NCBI RefSeq assembly: GCF_021044825.1
Contig: NZ_JAJNOC010000002.1
Coordinates: 682,001 to 746,000, forward strand
DNA length: 64,000 nt
Origin: Massilia phyllostachyos
GTDB taxonomy: Bacteria > Pseudomonadota > Gammaproteobacteria > Burkholderiales > Burkholderiaceae_D
Direction: 5' to 3'
Under the pieces are notes generated by a model, which was not told the DNA's origin, did no database searches, and saw nothing but the letters and a program-made list of their open reading frames with translations. The translations under genes were made by a program, and so were the position numbers. Of the stretch, positions 53,083 to 61,931 are shown piece after piece; position 1 is the first letter of the stretch, and each line of letters starts with the position of its first letter.

Positions 53083-54702
53083 TCAGGCTTGCGTCAGCGC
53101 CGGGCGGCGCGGCTGGGAGGAGAGGCGCGGGGCGTTGAGGCGGTCGGTGTCCACGGCCAGCTTGAAGACGCTGACCGCTTCCGCCAGGCGGTGCGCCTGG
53201 TCCTGCATCGAGGCGGTCGCCGCGGCGGCTTCCTCGACCAGCGCCGCATTCTGCTGGGTCGACTGGTCCATCTGCAGGATCGCCGCGTTTACGTGGCTGA
53301 TGCCGTTGCTCTGCTCGCGGCTGGCGGCGGTGATTTCGGCCATGATCCTGGTCATGCGCGCCACGCTGGACACCACGTCGCCGATCGTGTCGCCGGCCTG
53401 CTGGACCAGGGTGGTGCCGGTGTTCACCTGCGCCACCGAGTCGCCGATCAGGCCCTTGATTTCCTTGGCCGCGGTGGCCGAGCGCTGCGCCAGGTTGCGC
53501 ACTTCGCTGGCGACCACGGCGAAGCCACGGCCCTGTTCGCCGGCGCGGGCGGCTTCAACCGCGGCATTGAGCGCCAGGATATTGGTCTGGAAGGCGATGC
53601 CGTCGATCACGCTGATGATGTCGACGATCTTGCGCGAGGCGGCGTCGATCGCGCCCATGGTGTCGACCACTTCGCCGACGATCTGGCCGCCGCGGATCGC
53701 GACCTGGGAAGCCTCCTGCGCCATCTGGTTGGCCTGCTGGGCGCTGTCGGCGTTCTGGCGCACCGCCTGGGTCAGTTCTTCCATCGACGAGGTGGTTTCC
53801 TCGAGGGCGCCGGCCTGCTGCTCGGTGCGGGCCGACAGGTCCAGGTTGCCGGTGGCGATCTGGCCGGAAGCACCGGCGATCGCGTGGGCGCCCTGCTGCA
53901 CCTCGGACACGACCTTGGCCAGGCCGTCGTTCATCGATTTCATCGCCCCCATCAGGTCGCCGATCTCGTCGCGGCGGTCGGCTTCGAAACAGCCCGACAG
54001 GTTACCCTCGGCAATGGCCTGGGCGGCGGCGACCGCGTCGGTCAGCGGACGCGCGATGCTGCGCGTGATCGCCACGGCGGCGGCGGCCACCAGCAGCACC
54101 ATCAGCACGTTCAGCCCCAGCACCAGCTTGGCGCGCGAGGCGTAGGCGGCGCCGATGGCGGCGGTGCGGGTGTCGATTTCCTTGCGCTGCAGCGCCAGCA
54201 GTTCCTTGATCGAGGTGGAGTAGGCCTTGGCGGCCGGCGCGAAACCCTCGTTGAAGCGGCGCTCGGCGGTTTCGGCGTCGCCGGCCTTCTTCGCGTCCAT
54301 CACCTCGACCTTGGCCGCCTGGTACTTGGCGCGCAGGGCCTGCACGTTCTGCAGCTTGGCCTTTTCTTCCTCGGAATCGAGCAGCGGTTCGATCTTCTTG
54401 ATCAGCTCGGTGCTGGCGGTGACGCTGTCGGCGATGTCCTTGGCGAACACGGTGGACAGCGTGCCGTCGGTGCTGCGCGCGATCAGGCCGGTGCGCACGA
54501 TGGCGGAATGGGTGTTGACGTACCAGTCCGAGACCAGGCGCTCCTTGGCCAGCGGCTGCGCCATCATCTGTTCGGTGGCCTGGGCATTGGAACGGGCGGT
54601 CAGCAGGGCAGCGGCGGTCGCGACCAGGGCCAGCACCAGGACGAGCGAAAACATCAGGCCGAGACGTGTCCCGATGCGCATGTGGCGGAAGAGGTAGCTC
54701 AT
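53083..54702 (-). CDS. methyl-accepting chemotaxis protein
   Basis: Transmembrane chemoreceptor of 539 residues. A first membrane helix ([21 protein letters not shown]), a four-helix-bundle periplasmic sensor domain (about 40-190), a second helix ([20 protein letters not shown]), a HAMP linker, then the cytoplasmic signalling hairpin whose tip is [23 protein letters not shown]. The flanking helices have the methylation-type Gln/Glu pattern, and the C-terminus has no NWETF-like CheR tether. It is transcribed alone, and no che gene is in the window, so its ligand and pathway are open. Confidence 0.95.
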   Translation of the reverse strand: MSYLFRHMRIGTRLGLMFSLVLVLALVATAAALLTARSNAQATEQMMAQPLAKERLVSDWYVNTHSAIVRTGLIARSTDGTLSTVFAKDIADSVTASTELIKKIEPLLDSEEEKAKLQNVQALRAKYQAAKVEVMDAKKAGDAETAERRFNEGFAPAAKAYSTSIKELLALQRKEIDTRTAAIGAAYASRAKLVLGLNVLMVLLVAAAAVAITRSIARPLTDAVAAAQAIAEGNLSGCFEADRRDEIGDLMGAMKSMNDGLAKVVSEVQQGAHAIAGASGQIATGNLDLSARTEQQAGALEETTSSMEELTQAVRQNADSAQQANQMAQEASQVAIRGGQIVGEVVDTMGAIDAASRKIVDIISVIDGIAFQTNILALNAAVEAARAGEQGRGFAVVASEVRNLAQRSATAAKEIKGLIGDSVAQVNTGTTLVQQAGDTIGDVVSSVARMTRIMAEITAASREQSNGISHVNAAILQMDQSTQQNAALVEEAAAATASMQDQAHRLAEAVSVFKLAVDTDRLNAPRLSSQPRRPALTQA

Positions 54703-54930
54703 AAGTCAGATTCGTCGGTTCGTGATGGAAGAAAATAGTGCAAGCCAGGCCGATATGCGCCAGCACGGTGCACTTTCGGTCCATGTAGGAGACTCCCTAC
54801 AGGCAACAATGTATTCTTGTCACACCTTACCGTCGATAGACGTATAGCAACTTTTAAGTCTTTACCTAAATTAATGGTTGGTCAGTTGTCGGAACGCAAC
54901 ATGCCTATCCCGAAAGGCTGATAGCCCACC

Positions 54931-55947
54931 TCAGCGCTGGCGCTGCAGCCGCAACAGCACCCATGCCACCGCCACGCTGAACACGCCGATCAGTCCCAGC
55001 ACGATCCAGAAGCCGTGCGGATGCTGCCCGAGCGGCACGCCGCCCACGTTCATCCCCATCAGGCCGGCCACGATATTGATCGGCAGCGCCATCACGGTGA
55101 CGATGGTGAGCAGGAACAGGCTGCGGTTGTTGTCCTCGTTGACGCGCGCCGCGATTTCTTCCTGCAGCAGCTTGATGCGTTCCTGCAGCGCGGTCAGGTC
55201 GCTCAGCACCACGTCGAATTCCTCGGTGGCCTGGCGCAGGTCCTGGCGGTCTTCCAGCGCGATCCAGGCGGGCGGGCGCTGCAGCAGGCGGAACACGGCG
55301 GCCGGCTCCGGCGCCAGCAGGCGGCGCAGGCGCACCAGCACCCGGCGCAGGGTGCCCAGGTCTTCGCGCCGGCGCGTCAGGCGGCCCGACAAGAGCTGGT
55401 CTTCGCTGGTGTCGACCCGCGCCACCGCCTCGCGCACGATGTGCACCAGCACCTCGGCCTGGTCGCGCAGCAGGTGCACCAGCAGGTCGACCGGGCTCCG
55501 CAGGGTGTCGCCCTGGCCGACCGCCTGGCGCAGGCGTTCGATCGAGGCCAGCGGCTTGCGGCGCGCGCTGAACACGCCGCGCGGGGTCACGTGCACCCAC
55601 AGGGTCGAGATGTCGGCGCTGTCGATCTGGAAGTTGTGCAGGACGTCGTTGACCACCGCGATCAGGGCGTCGTCGGCGATCTCGATGCGGGTCGAGCGCG
55701 AACCCTGGTGCAGCGCATCGTAGAATTCCTCGGACAGGCCGCCGTGGACGCGCAGCCAGCGCTCGCTGGCGGCGTTCGACAGGTTGAAGTGCAGCCAGAC
55801 GAACTGGCCCGGCTGCGGCGCCGCCATCCAGTCGAGCGCCGCCTGCGCGCCGATCGGCACGGCGGGCGCGCCTTCCTGCAGAAGATAGCCCCAGACCAGT
55901 CCTGAATCGTCGGAGCCGTAGCTGAACTGCGGTATCGCCATATCCAT
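54931..55947 (-). CDS. CorA/ZntB-like divalent cation transporter
   Basis: A 338-residue inner-membrane protein of the CorA superfamily. A large cytoplasmic N-terminal part (about 1-270) is followed by two C-terminal helices. The first ends in the diagnostic GMN (GLMGMNVGGVP) at the pore entrance. The periplasmic loop is GGVPLGQHPHG, where ZntB-type proteins usually keep a short acidic or His-containing segment; His is present here, which would favour Zn(II) over Mg(II). The start is uncertain between 55941, 55947 and 55980. It lies between the chemoreceptor and tatD, divergent from the latter. Confidence 0.9.
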   Translation of the reverse strand: MDMAIPQFSYGSDDSGLVWGYLLQEGAPAVPIGAQAALDWMAAPQPGQFVWLHFNLSNAASERWLRVHGGLSEEFYDALHQGSRSTRIEIADDALIAVVNDVLHNFQIDSADISTLWVHVTPRGVFSARRKPLASIERLRQAVGQGDTLRSPVDLLVHLLRDQAEVLVHIVREAVARVDTSEDQLLSGRLTRRREDLGTLRRVLVRLRRLLAPEPAAVFRLLQRPPAWIALEDRQDLRQATEEFDVVLSDLTALQERIKLLQEEIAARVNEDNNRSLFLLTIVTVMALPINIVAGLMGMNVGGVPLGQHPHGFWIVLGLIGVFSVAVAWVLLRLQRQR

Positions 55948-56032
55948 CCCATCGTGTGCGCTTGCAATATTGTAGAGCAAGCCGCCGGGGCGCTGGGCGA
56001 CGCCGGAGGAGCGGCTGCATTAAAATGGCGGG

Positions 56033-56815
56033 ATGTTCATCGATTCCCACTGCCATATCAATTTTCCGGAGCTGGCAGCCCGGATGCCCGACATCCTCGC
56101 CAAGATGGCCGAGAACAGGGTGACCCATGCGCTGTGCGTGTCGGTCGACCTGCCGGACTTCCCGCAAGTGCTGGCCCTGGCCGAGCAGCACCCGCACATC
56201 TACGCCTCGGTCGGCGTGCACCCCGACTACGAGGACACGCCGGAACCGGGCGTGGCCCAGCTGGTCGAGCTGGCCAAGCACCCGAAGATCGTCGCCATCG
56301 GCGAGACCGGGCTCGACTATTATCGCCTCGAAGGCGACCTGGAATGGCAGCGCGAACGCTTCCGCACCCACATCCGCGCCTCGCGCGAGACCCGCAAACC
56401 GCTGATCATCCACACCCGCGCGGCCAGCGCCGACACCATCCGCATCATGAAGGAAGAGGGCGCGGGCACGGATGCAGGCGGGGTGGCGGGCGTGATGCAC
56501 TGCTTCACCGAGTCGCTCGAGGTGGCGCAGGCTGCCATGGAGCAGGGCTTCTATATCTCGTTTTCCGGCATCGTCACCTTCAAGAGCGCCAGGGACCTGC
56601 AGGAAGTCGCGAAGGCGGTGCCGCTCGAGCGCATGCTGATCGAGACCGATTCGCCCTACCTGGCCCCGGTACCCTTCCGCGGCAAGATGAACGAGCCGGG
56701 CTATGTGGCCCACGTGGGCGAATTCATCGCCAACCTGAAGGGCGTGCCGCTGCCCGAAGTGGCGCGCCGGACCAGCGAGAACTTCTTCACCCTGTTCGAT
56801 ACCGCAAAGGCTTGA
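56033..56815 (+). CDS. tatD: TatD family metal-dependent hydrolase
   Basis: A 260-residue TIM-barrel nuclease of the TatD family, implicated in 3'-5' DNA or RNA trimming and DNA repair. The metal ligands are visible: His6 and His8 (DSHCHIN), Glu91 (IGETGLDYY), His127 (IIHTRA), His156 (MHCFTE) and Asp206 (ETDSPYLAP). In Pseudomonas the order holB-pilZ-tatD is contiguous; here a GNAT, a chemoreceptor and a CorA-like gene lie between pilZ and tatD. The ankyrin gene follows 4 bases later in the same unit. Confidence 0.95.
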   Translation: MFIDSHCHINFPELAARMPDILAKMAENRVTHALCVSVDLPDFPQVLALAEQHPHIYASVGVHPDYEDTPEPGVAQLVELAKHPKIVAIGETGLDYYRLEGDLEWQRERFRTHIRASRETRKPLIIHTRAASADTIRIMKEEGAGTDAGGVAGVMHCFTESLEVAQAAMEQGFYISFSGIVTFKSARDLQEVAKAVPLERMLIETDSPYLAPVPFRGKMNEPGYVAHVGEFIANLKGVPLPEVARRTSENFFTLFDTAKA

Positions 56816-56819
56816 TTCC

Positions 56820-57473
56820 ATGCGCCGGCTCGTCCTTCCCCTCGTCCTGTTCGCGTCCCTGCAATCCTTTGCCGCCCTGGCCGCCACGCCCGAGCAATTG
56901 ACTGCGTTCTTCCGCGCCGTGCAGCTGAACGACACGAAAACGGTGCAGCAGTTGGTCGGCAAGACCGTCAACCCCAACGAGATCAACCCGCTCGGCGGCG
57001 AGCCGGCCCTGGTGCTGGCGGTGCGCGAAGGGTCGATGGGGGTGTTCCAGGCCCTCCTGCAACACCCCGGCACCGACCTGGAAGCCAAGGCCATGAACGG
57101 CAACACGGCGCTGATGATGGCGGCCTACAAGCGCAACAAGCCGGCCGCCGAGGCGCTGCTGGCGCGTGGCGCCAGGGTGAACCAGGCCGGCTGGACGCCG
57201 CTGCACTATGCCGCCGCCAGCGGCGACGAGGACATCGCGCGGCTCCTGATCGCCAAAGAGGCCCGGCTGGATGCGGTCTCGCCGAAGGAAAGCGGCGCCT
57301 ACACGCCCCTGATGATGGCGGCGCGCGAAGGCCAGCAGGGGATGGCGCGGCTGCTGCTGGAGCAGGGCGCGGATCCGCGCCTGAAGGACAGCGAGGGCCT
57401 CACCGCCGTCCAGATCGCCGAGCGGGCAGGGCGCAGCGACATCGTCACGACGCTCAGCGGCGCCAGGCGCTGA
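56820..57473 (+). CDS. exported ankyrin-repeat protein
   Basis: A 217-residue periplasmic protein with a signal peptide (RRLVLPLVLFASLQSFAALAA) and four to five ankyrin repeats (about 40-210), for example NGNTALMMAAYKRNKPAAEALLARGA, WTPLHYAAASGDEDIARLLIAKEA and YTPLMMAAREGQQGMARLLLEQGA. Ankyrin repeats bind partner proteins; bacterial periplasmic ones such as AnkB accompany catalase in some species, but no such partner is nearby. It is 4 bases behind tatD and almost certainly co-transcribed. Confidence 0.93.
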   Translation: MRRLVLPLVLFASLQSFAALAATPEQLTAFFRAVQLNDTKTVQQLVGKTVNPNEINPLGGEPALVLAVREGSMGVFQALLQHPGTDLEAKAMNGNTALMMAAYKRNKPAAEALLARGARVNQAGWTPLHYAAASGDEDIARLLIAKEARLDAVSPKESGAYTPLMMAAREGQQGMARLLLEQGADPRLKDSEGLTAVQIAERAGRSDIVTTLSGARR

Positions 57474-57610
57474 GCTTTTAACATTTCCTCGCGGAACTAA
57501 GCGGTAAACACCCTCCAGCTCCGCGCATGGGCGCGATGTTTCCTTCTCCATAATGCTCCCATGACCTGGAAATGTGCACATCGCGTGCACATCGTGCGAG
57601 AAGGAAGACC

Positions 57611-58525
57611 ATGCTGAACGAACGCGAAATCGAAAGCTGCTACCTGGGGCAATTCATCCCAGTCCATTACCATCACAATATGCTGATGGACCAGAACCGG
57701 ATGCACAGCTTCAAGTCCGCCATTCATTATGCCGTCAAGCCGGGCGCGAAAGTGCTGGAGCTGGGCGGCGGCACCGGCGTGCTGTCCTTCTTCGCGGCCC
57801 AGCAGGCCGCCAAGGTGTACTGCGTCGAATACAACCCGGACATGGTGCGCGAGGCGCGCAAGTTCCTGGCGATGAATCCGAACGGCCACAAGGTCGAGGT
57901 GATCCACGCCGACGCTTTCGACTACCTGCCGCCGGAACCGGTCGACGTCGTGATCTGCGAAATGATCCACGTCGCCATGCTGCGCGAGAAGCAGGTCGAG
58001 GTCATCGAGTCGTTCAAGCGCCGTTACCTCGCCAAGTTCGGCGGCCCGCTGCCGGTGTTCCTGCCGGAAGCCGTGATCATGGCGGCCCAGCCGATCTCGC
58101 AGGAATACGATTTCGAAGGCTTCCACGCCCCGATCGTGCAGTTCCAGGAAACCGGCGTGATCTGGCCGGGCACCGTCGAGCTGGGCCAGCCGGCCGTGTA
58201 CAGCGTGATCGACTTCAGCCAGCCGGTGGACAGTGTGTTCGCCTGGGAAGGCGCGATCATGGTCGAGAAGGGCGGGCTGTTCAATGCCATGCGCTTCATC
58301 ACCAAGAACGTGCTGGCCATCGTGCAGGAGCAATCGACCACGATCGACTGGCTCAACCACTACATGACCCTGCCGCTGGCCAACCCGATGCAGGTGGCCG
58401 CGGGCGACATGCTGCACGTGGCCTTCCAGTACCGCGCCGGCGGGTCGATCCCGTCGCTGCAGGCCTCGATCCAGGCGCAGGTGATCAACCAGAAGGTGAC
58501 CGAGCAAGTTCCCGCATTCGCTTGA
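57611..58525 (+). CDS. class I SAM-dependent methyltransferase resembling protein arginine methyltransferases
   Basis: A 304-residue methyltransferase. Motif I reads VLELGGGTGVLSFFAAQ (about 49-65), followed by the acidic residue of motif II in VYCVEYNPDMVREARKF. Residues near 115-135 read VDVVICEMIHVAMLREKQVE, which resembles the double-E loop of arginine methyltransferases (SEWMGYxLxxE). The second half, with a beta-rich stretch (LPVFLPEAVIMAAQPI onwards), also fits a PRMT-like barrel. Bacterial PRMT-like proteins are uncharacterised, so the target is not assigned. It has AAGGAAG before the ATG and is followed by the palindrome at 58538. Confidence 0.82.
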   Translation: MLNEREIESCYLGQFIPVHYHHNMLMDQNRMHSFKSAIHYAVKPGAKVLELGGGTGVLSFFAAQQAAKVYCVEYNPDMVREARKFLAMNPNGHKVEVIHADAFDYLPPEPVDVVICEMIHVAMLREKQVEVIESFKRRYLAKFGGPLPVFLPEAVIMAAQPISQEYDFEGFHAPIVQFQETGVIWPGTVELGQPAVYSVIDFSQPVDSVFAWEGAIMVEKGGLFNAMRFITKNVLAIVQEQSTTIDWLNHYMTLPLANPMQVAAGDMLHVAFQYRAGGSIPSLQASIQAQVINQKVTEQVPAFA

Positions 58526-58537
58526 TCGTAAAGATAG

Positions 58538-58561
58538 GCCGGGGTCAGGCCTGACCCCGGC
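58538..58561. repeat. 24-bp perfect palindrome (family B), copy 2
   Basis: GCCGGGGTCAGG plus its exact reverse complement, 12 bases after the methyltransferase stop. The core GGGGTCAG-GC-CTGACCCC differs from the copy at 53047 at three compensated positions. Confidence 0.85.
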
Positions 58562-58678
58562 GTCCCGGTTTTTCCCACTTATCCCCCGATTCGTACCGTT
58601 CGTCGCATACGGATTGTCAATACCGCAGCAAAACCCTACAGTCCCTCCTGACCCGTCAAACTCAAAGGAGCGAGGACA

Positions 58679-58879
58679 ATGTTAGGTTTCCTGCTATGGT
58701 TGCTGCTGCTGTTCCTGTGCTGGCCCATCGCCCTGCTGGCGCTGCTGCTGTATCCGCTGGTGTGGCTGATCCTGCTGCCATTCCGGCTGCTCGGCATCGG
58801 CGTCGAGGCGGTGTTCGAACTGCTGCGCGCCATCGTGATGTTGCCGGCACGCATACTGGGGAACTCGCCTGGCCGGTGA
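58679..58879 (+). CDS. small Leu-rich membrane protein
   Basis: A 66-residue peptide with two adjacent hydrophobic segments (LLWLLLLFLCWPIALLALLLY and LVWLILLPFRLLGIG), then a shorter amphipathic tail. AAAGGAG stands ten bases before the ATG. No family name is recognised; it could be a small integral-membrane stress protein. Other frames over the same bases lack a ribosome site. Confidence 0.65.
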   Translation: MLGFLLWLLLLFLCWPIALLALLLYPLVWLILLPFRLLGIGVEAVFELLRAIVMLPARILGNSPGR

Positions 58880-58987
58880 CATGCCTGCCGAGTGTGGGTC
58901 AGTTAACAGACGACAGCGCTTCGATCTTCTACTGTGGAGCTGCCCGCTTTCATCGTGAAAGCAGGCTTTGACTTTGAGGAAACGACT

Positions 58988-59215
58988 ATGCGCTTGGATA
59001 TTTACCGTAGAGCAGATACCGACGGCAAGCTGTCCTATCTGGCAGTACCGGAATCACGCAACATCCCTGAGGAAGCCACCAATACCGATTGGGAAATCGA
59101 GACCCGTGCCTACGAGGTCGACGACGACGCCAACCAGGTGAGCGAATTCGACCTGGAAAACGTCTCCGGCCAGATCGGTGAAAAGGGTTACGCGATCACC
59201 TCGAGCCAGCATTGA
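58988..59215 (+). CDS. DUF6139 family protein
   Basis: A 75-residue acidic cytoplasmic protein, MRLDIYRRADTDGKLSYLAVPE..., ending EKGYAITSSQH. The opening MRLDIYRR and the ending IxEKGYAITS fit the DUF6139 family of Burkholderiales, whose function is unknown. ATG 58988 with AGGA upstream is preferred to a GTG at 58934. Two short hairpins follow before the LpxO-type gene. Confidence 0.82.
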   Translation: MRLDIYRRADTDGKLSYLAVPESRNIPEEATNTDWEIETRAYEVDDDANQVSEFDLENVSGQIGEKGYAITSSQH

Positions 59216-59274
59216 GTTTCCCTGTCGGCCGGGAAGGCTGACATGCTGAACCGGCGCTCTAGCCGGCGCAACCT

Positions 59275-59320
59275 GGGGCCGTAGAATTGCGGCCCCGCCT
59301 CCAACGGCCGAGCGGCCGTT
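59275..59320. other. two adjacent perfect hairpins upstream of the LpxO-type gene
   Basis: GGGGCCG/CGGCCCC (59275-59296) and AACGGCC/GGCCGTT (59303-59320, GAGC loop) stand side by side. Neither is followed by a T-run. They may form a terminator of poor class or a leader structure for the downstream gene. Confidence 0.4.
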
Positions 59321-59374
59321 ATGGTATTCTGCGTCCTTGTCAAGCTGGCCGATCGGGCCGAGATGGAGGATGCA

Positions 59375-60274
59375 ATGAAGTGGGTCGTGGTCGGTTTCTA
59401 TGTTCTGTCGATCCTGCACATTCACTTCCGCGGACGGGTGCGCCTGCCGCTGCGCCGCCAGTTGTTCGACCATTCGTCGTTTATGGCGCCCATCAACATC
59501 TTCATGCACAAGTTCTCGCGGGTGCCGAGCACGCCCTACATTCCCGTCAGCGCATTCCCGGAACTGAGCCGCCTGCAGGAGAACTGGCCCGTCATCCGCG
59601 CCGAAGCCGAGAACCTGCTGGCGCTGAAGAAGATCAAGGCCGCCGAGCAGAACGACGACGCCGGCTTCAATTCCTTCTTCAAGAATGGCTGGAAGCGCTT
59701 CTACCTGAAATGGTACGACGCCAGCCACCCGTCGGCCGAGCGCCTATGCCCGCAGACTTATGCGCTGCTGCAATCGATCCCTTCGGTCAAAGCGGCGATG
59801 TTCGCCGAGCTGCCGCCGGGCGGCAAGCTGAACCCGCACCGCGACCCCTTCGCCGGCTCGATGCGCTACCACCTGGGCCTGGCCACGCCGAACGACGACC
59901 GCTGCTTCATCGAGGTCGACGGCGAGCGCCACAGCTGGCGCGATGGCCAGGGCGTCATCTTCGACGAAACCTATATCCACTGGGCCATCAACGGCAGCGA
60001 GAGCGACCGCATCATCCTGTTCTGCGACGTCGAGCGCCCGATGCGCTACCGCTGGATGGGGGCGTTCAACCGCTGGTTCGGCCGCACCGTGATGACCGCC
60101 GCCGCCTCGCCCAACGAAACCGGCGACCAGGTCGGCCTGGTGAGTAAACTCTTCCGCGTTTCCTACTACATGGGCCAGTACCGCCGCCGCTTCAAGGCGT
60201 GGAACAAGACGGCCTACAACATCACCCGCGTGCTGCTGGTGGTCGCGCTGATCGCCTTCATCTGGTGGCTCTGA
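59375..60274 (+). CDS. lipid A hydroxylase LpxO-like aspartyl/asparaginyl beta-hydroxylase
   Basis: Fe(II)/2-oxoglutarate-dependent hydroxylase that adds a 2-hydroxyl to an acyl chain of lipid A at the inner membrane. The 299 residues (Salmonella LpxO 302) start with a membrane segment (VVVGFYVLSILHIHF) and end with another (VLLVVALIAFIWWL). The iron site HRDPF (HxD) and the distal His in YIHWAINGSESDRIILFCD are intact. ATG 59375 is chosen because GGAGGA lies five bases upstream; starts at 59321 or 59363 are weaker. It converges on the aminoglycoside kinase gene with five bases between the stops. Confidence 0.92.
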   Translation: MKWVVVGFYVLSILHIHFRGRVRLPLRRQLFDHSSFMAPINIFMHKFSRVPSTPYIPVSAFPELSRLQENWPVIRAEAENLLALKKIKAAEQNDDAGFNSFFKNGWKRFYLKWYDASHPSAERLCPQTYALLQSIPSVKAAMFAELPPGGKLNPHRDPFAGSMRYHLGLATPNDDRCFIEVDGERHSWRDGQGVIFDETYIHWAINGSESDRIILFCDVERPMRYRWMGAFNRWFGRTVMTAAASPNETGDQVGLVSKLFRVSYYMGQYRRRFKAWNKTAYNITRVLLVVALIAFIWWL

Positions 60275-60279
60275 CCTGA

Positions 60280-61089
60280 TCAGAACAGCTCGTCGAGCAT
60301 GAGGTGGAAGGCCAGCTTGCGCTGGTCTACCGCGTCGATCCCGTAGCTGGCGAGGAAGCGCTGCTGGCAGTCGGCGCCGAATTCGCCCAGACAATTCCAC
60401 ATGATGGCCAGGTCCTGGTAGCGGTCGGCGATGCCCACCCGGCCGGCGTCGATCACGCCGCACACCGCGGCGTCCAGCACGAACAGGTTGTCGAGCGAGT
60501 AGTCGCCGTGGGTCACGACCGCGTCCGGATCCAGGGGCAGCAGGACCTGCATCGCATCCCAGACCTGCTCGGCGCTCCAGCCTTCCCGTTCCTCGTCGAA
60601 ATCGTCCTCGTCCACCAGCCCGGCATCGATGCGAACCCGCGCCGCGCGCAGGCGGTGGGCGTGGTCGCTGGTGAAGGGGCAGCTGTCGACCGGAATCGCA
60701 TGCAGGCGGCGCAGGAAGGCGGCCAGCGCATCCACCACGGTGGGCCGCAGCGCGGGCTGCGCGTCCATCAGCTGCCAGGCGGCCTGGCCCCACATCGCGG
60801 ACATCAACAGCCACGCCGCGTTCCTGTCCTGCACGAATCCTTCGACACTGGGCGCCGGCAGCCGGCCGGCCAGCCAGCGCAGCCGGACCATCTCGTTGGC
60901 GATCTCGTCGGCGATCGGCCCTTCGCCGCATTTCAGGTAGAGGTCGGGAGCGCCGGCCTTGCCATGCAGGCGGTAGACGGCGCCGCCGGATTCGCCCACG
61001 GTGTCGCGCGCCCACCGATAACCGTCGAGGGTCGCGCTGATGTTTGCAGGCGCCGCGGGCGCTGCGCAAGGTTGTTCACGTTTTTCCAT
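60280..61089 (-). CDS. aminoglycoside O-phosphotransferase, APH(3') type
   Basis: A 269-residue kinase-fold enzyme that phosphorylates the 3'-hydroxyl of kanamycin-group aminoglycosides in known relatives. It carries the catalytic loop THGDYSLDN (Asp196, Asn201), the metal-binding [17 protein letters not shown] (Asp214), an ATP-binding Lys53 (LYLK), and ends LDELF, the terminal stretch of APH(3') enzymes. Numbering fits APH(3')-IIIa with a six-residue shift. The start ATG 61089 has no clear ribosome site. There is no mobile element nearby, so it appears to be a chromosomal, possibly intrinsic, gene. Actual resistance is not shown. Confidence 0.88.
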   Translation of the reverse strand: MEKREQPCAAPAAPANISATLDGYRWARDTVGESGGAVYRLHGKAGAPDLYLKCGEGPIADEIANEMVRLRWLAGRLPAPSVEGFVQDRNAAWLLMSAMWGQAAWQLMDAQPALRPTVVDALAAFLRRLHAIPVDSCPFTSDHAHRLRAARVRIDAGLVDEDDFDEEREGWSAEQVWDAMQVLLPLDPDAVVTHGDYSLDNLFVLDAAVCGVIDAGRVGIADRYQDLAIMWNCLGEFGADCQQRFLASYGIDAVDQRKLAFHLMLDELF

Positions 61090-61257
61090 ATCGGGGGGGT
61101 AGCCACCTGGTCGGCTCGTGATGTTGCTCGATTTTATGGCCTGCGGGCGCCGGCGCACCACGCGCCCTGCATGAATTGCCTATCTTCTTGCGGGTGCCGC
61201 CAAAACCCCATCGGCGGCACAATAGGCTTTTTTCCAATCACCCAAGGGAGCAAGAGC

Positions 61258-61857
61258 ATGGCAAAAGTCCTGGTGCTGTATTACTCGACCTATGGTCATA
61301 TCGAACAGATGGCGAACGCGGTTGCCGAAGGCGCGCGTGCGGCCGGCGCCACGGTGGAGGTCAAGCGGGTGCCGGAAACGGTGCCCGAGGAAGTGGCGAA
61401 GAAGGGCCACTTCAAGCTGCAGCAGGACGCGCCGGTCGCCACCGTGGACGAGCTGCCCGATTACGACGCGATCATCATCGGCGCGCCGACCCGCTATGGT
61501 CGCATGCCGTCGCAGATGGCGGCCTTCCTCGACCAGACCGGCGGGCTGTGGGCGCGCGGCGCCCTGAACGGCAAGGTCGGCGGCGCCTTCACCTCGACCG
61601 CGACCCAGCACGGCGGCCAGGAGACCACGCTGTTCTCGATCATCACCAACCTGCTGCACTTCGGGATGACGGTGGTCGGCCTGCCGTACAGCTATGCGGG
61701 CCAGATGTCGCTCGACGAAATCGTCGGCGGCAGCCCCTACGGCGCCTCGACCATCGCCGGCGGCCAGGGCCAGCGCCAGCCGAGCGAGATCGAGCTGGGC
61801 GGCGCGCGCCACCAGGGTGAACTGATCGCGAAAACCGCGGCCAAGCTGTTCGGCTGA
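61258..61857 (+). CDS. wrbA: NAD(P)H:quinone oxidoreductase WrbA (flavodoxin-like)
   Basis: A 199-residue FMN-containing, two-electron quinone reductase of the cytoplasm that limits redox cycling. It opens with [22 protein letters not shown], the FMN phosphate-binding loop, and has [23 protein letters not shown] and [14 protein letters not shown], the WrbA-specific blocks. ATG 61258 follows GGGAG. It is followed by a GST gene 74 bases on, and both serve electrophile or quinone detoxification. Confidence 0.95.
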   Translation: MAKVLVLYYSTYGHIEQMANAVAEGARAAGATVEVKRVPETVPEEVAKKGHFKLQQDAPVATVDELPDYDAIIIGAPTRYGRMPSQMAAFLDQTGGLWARGALNGKVGGAFTSTATQHGGQETTLFSIITNLLHFGMTVVGLPYSYAGQMSLDEIVGGSPYGASTIAGGQGQRQPSEIELGGARHQGELIAKTAAKLFG

Positions 61858-61931
61858 GGGGCGGGCGGTCTTCGGCGGGAAGCGAGGAATTGCGCTAGAG
61901 TTGGCAGTCCCGCAATCAGACGAGGACCGCC

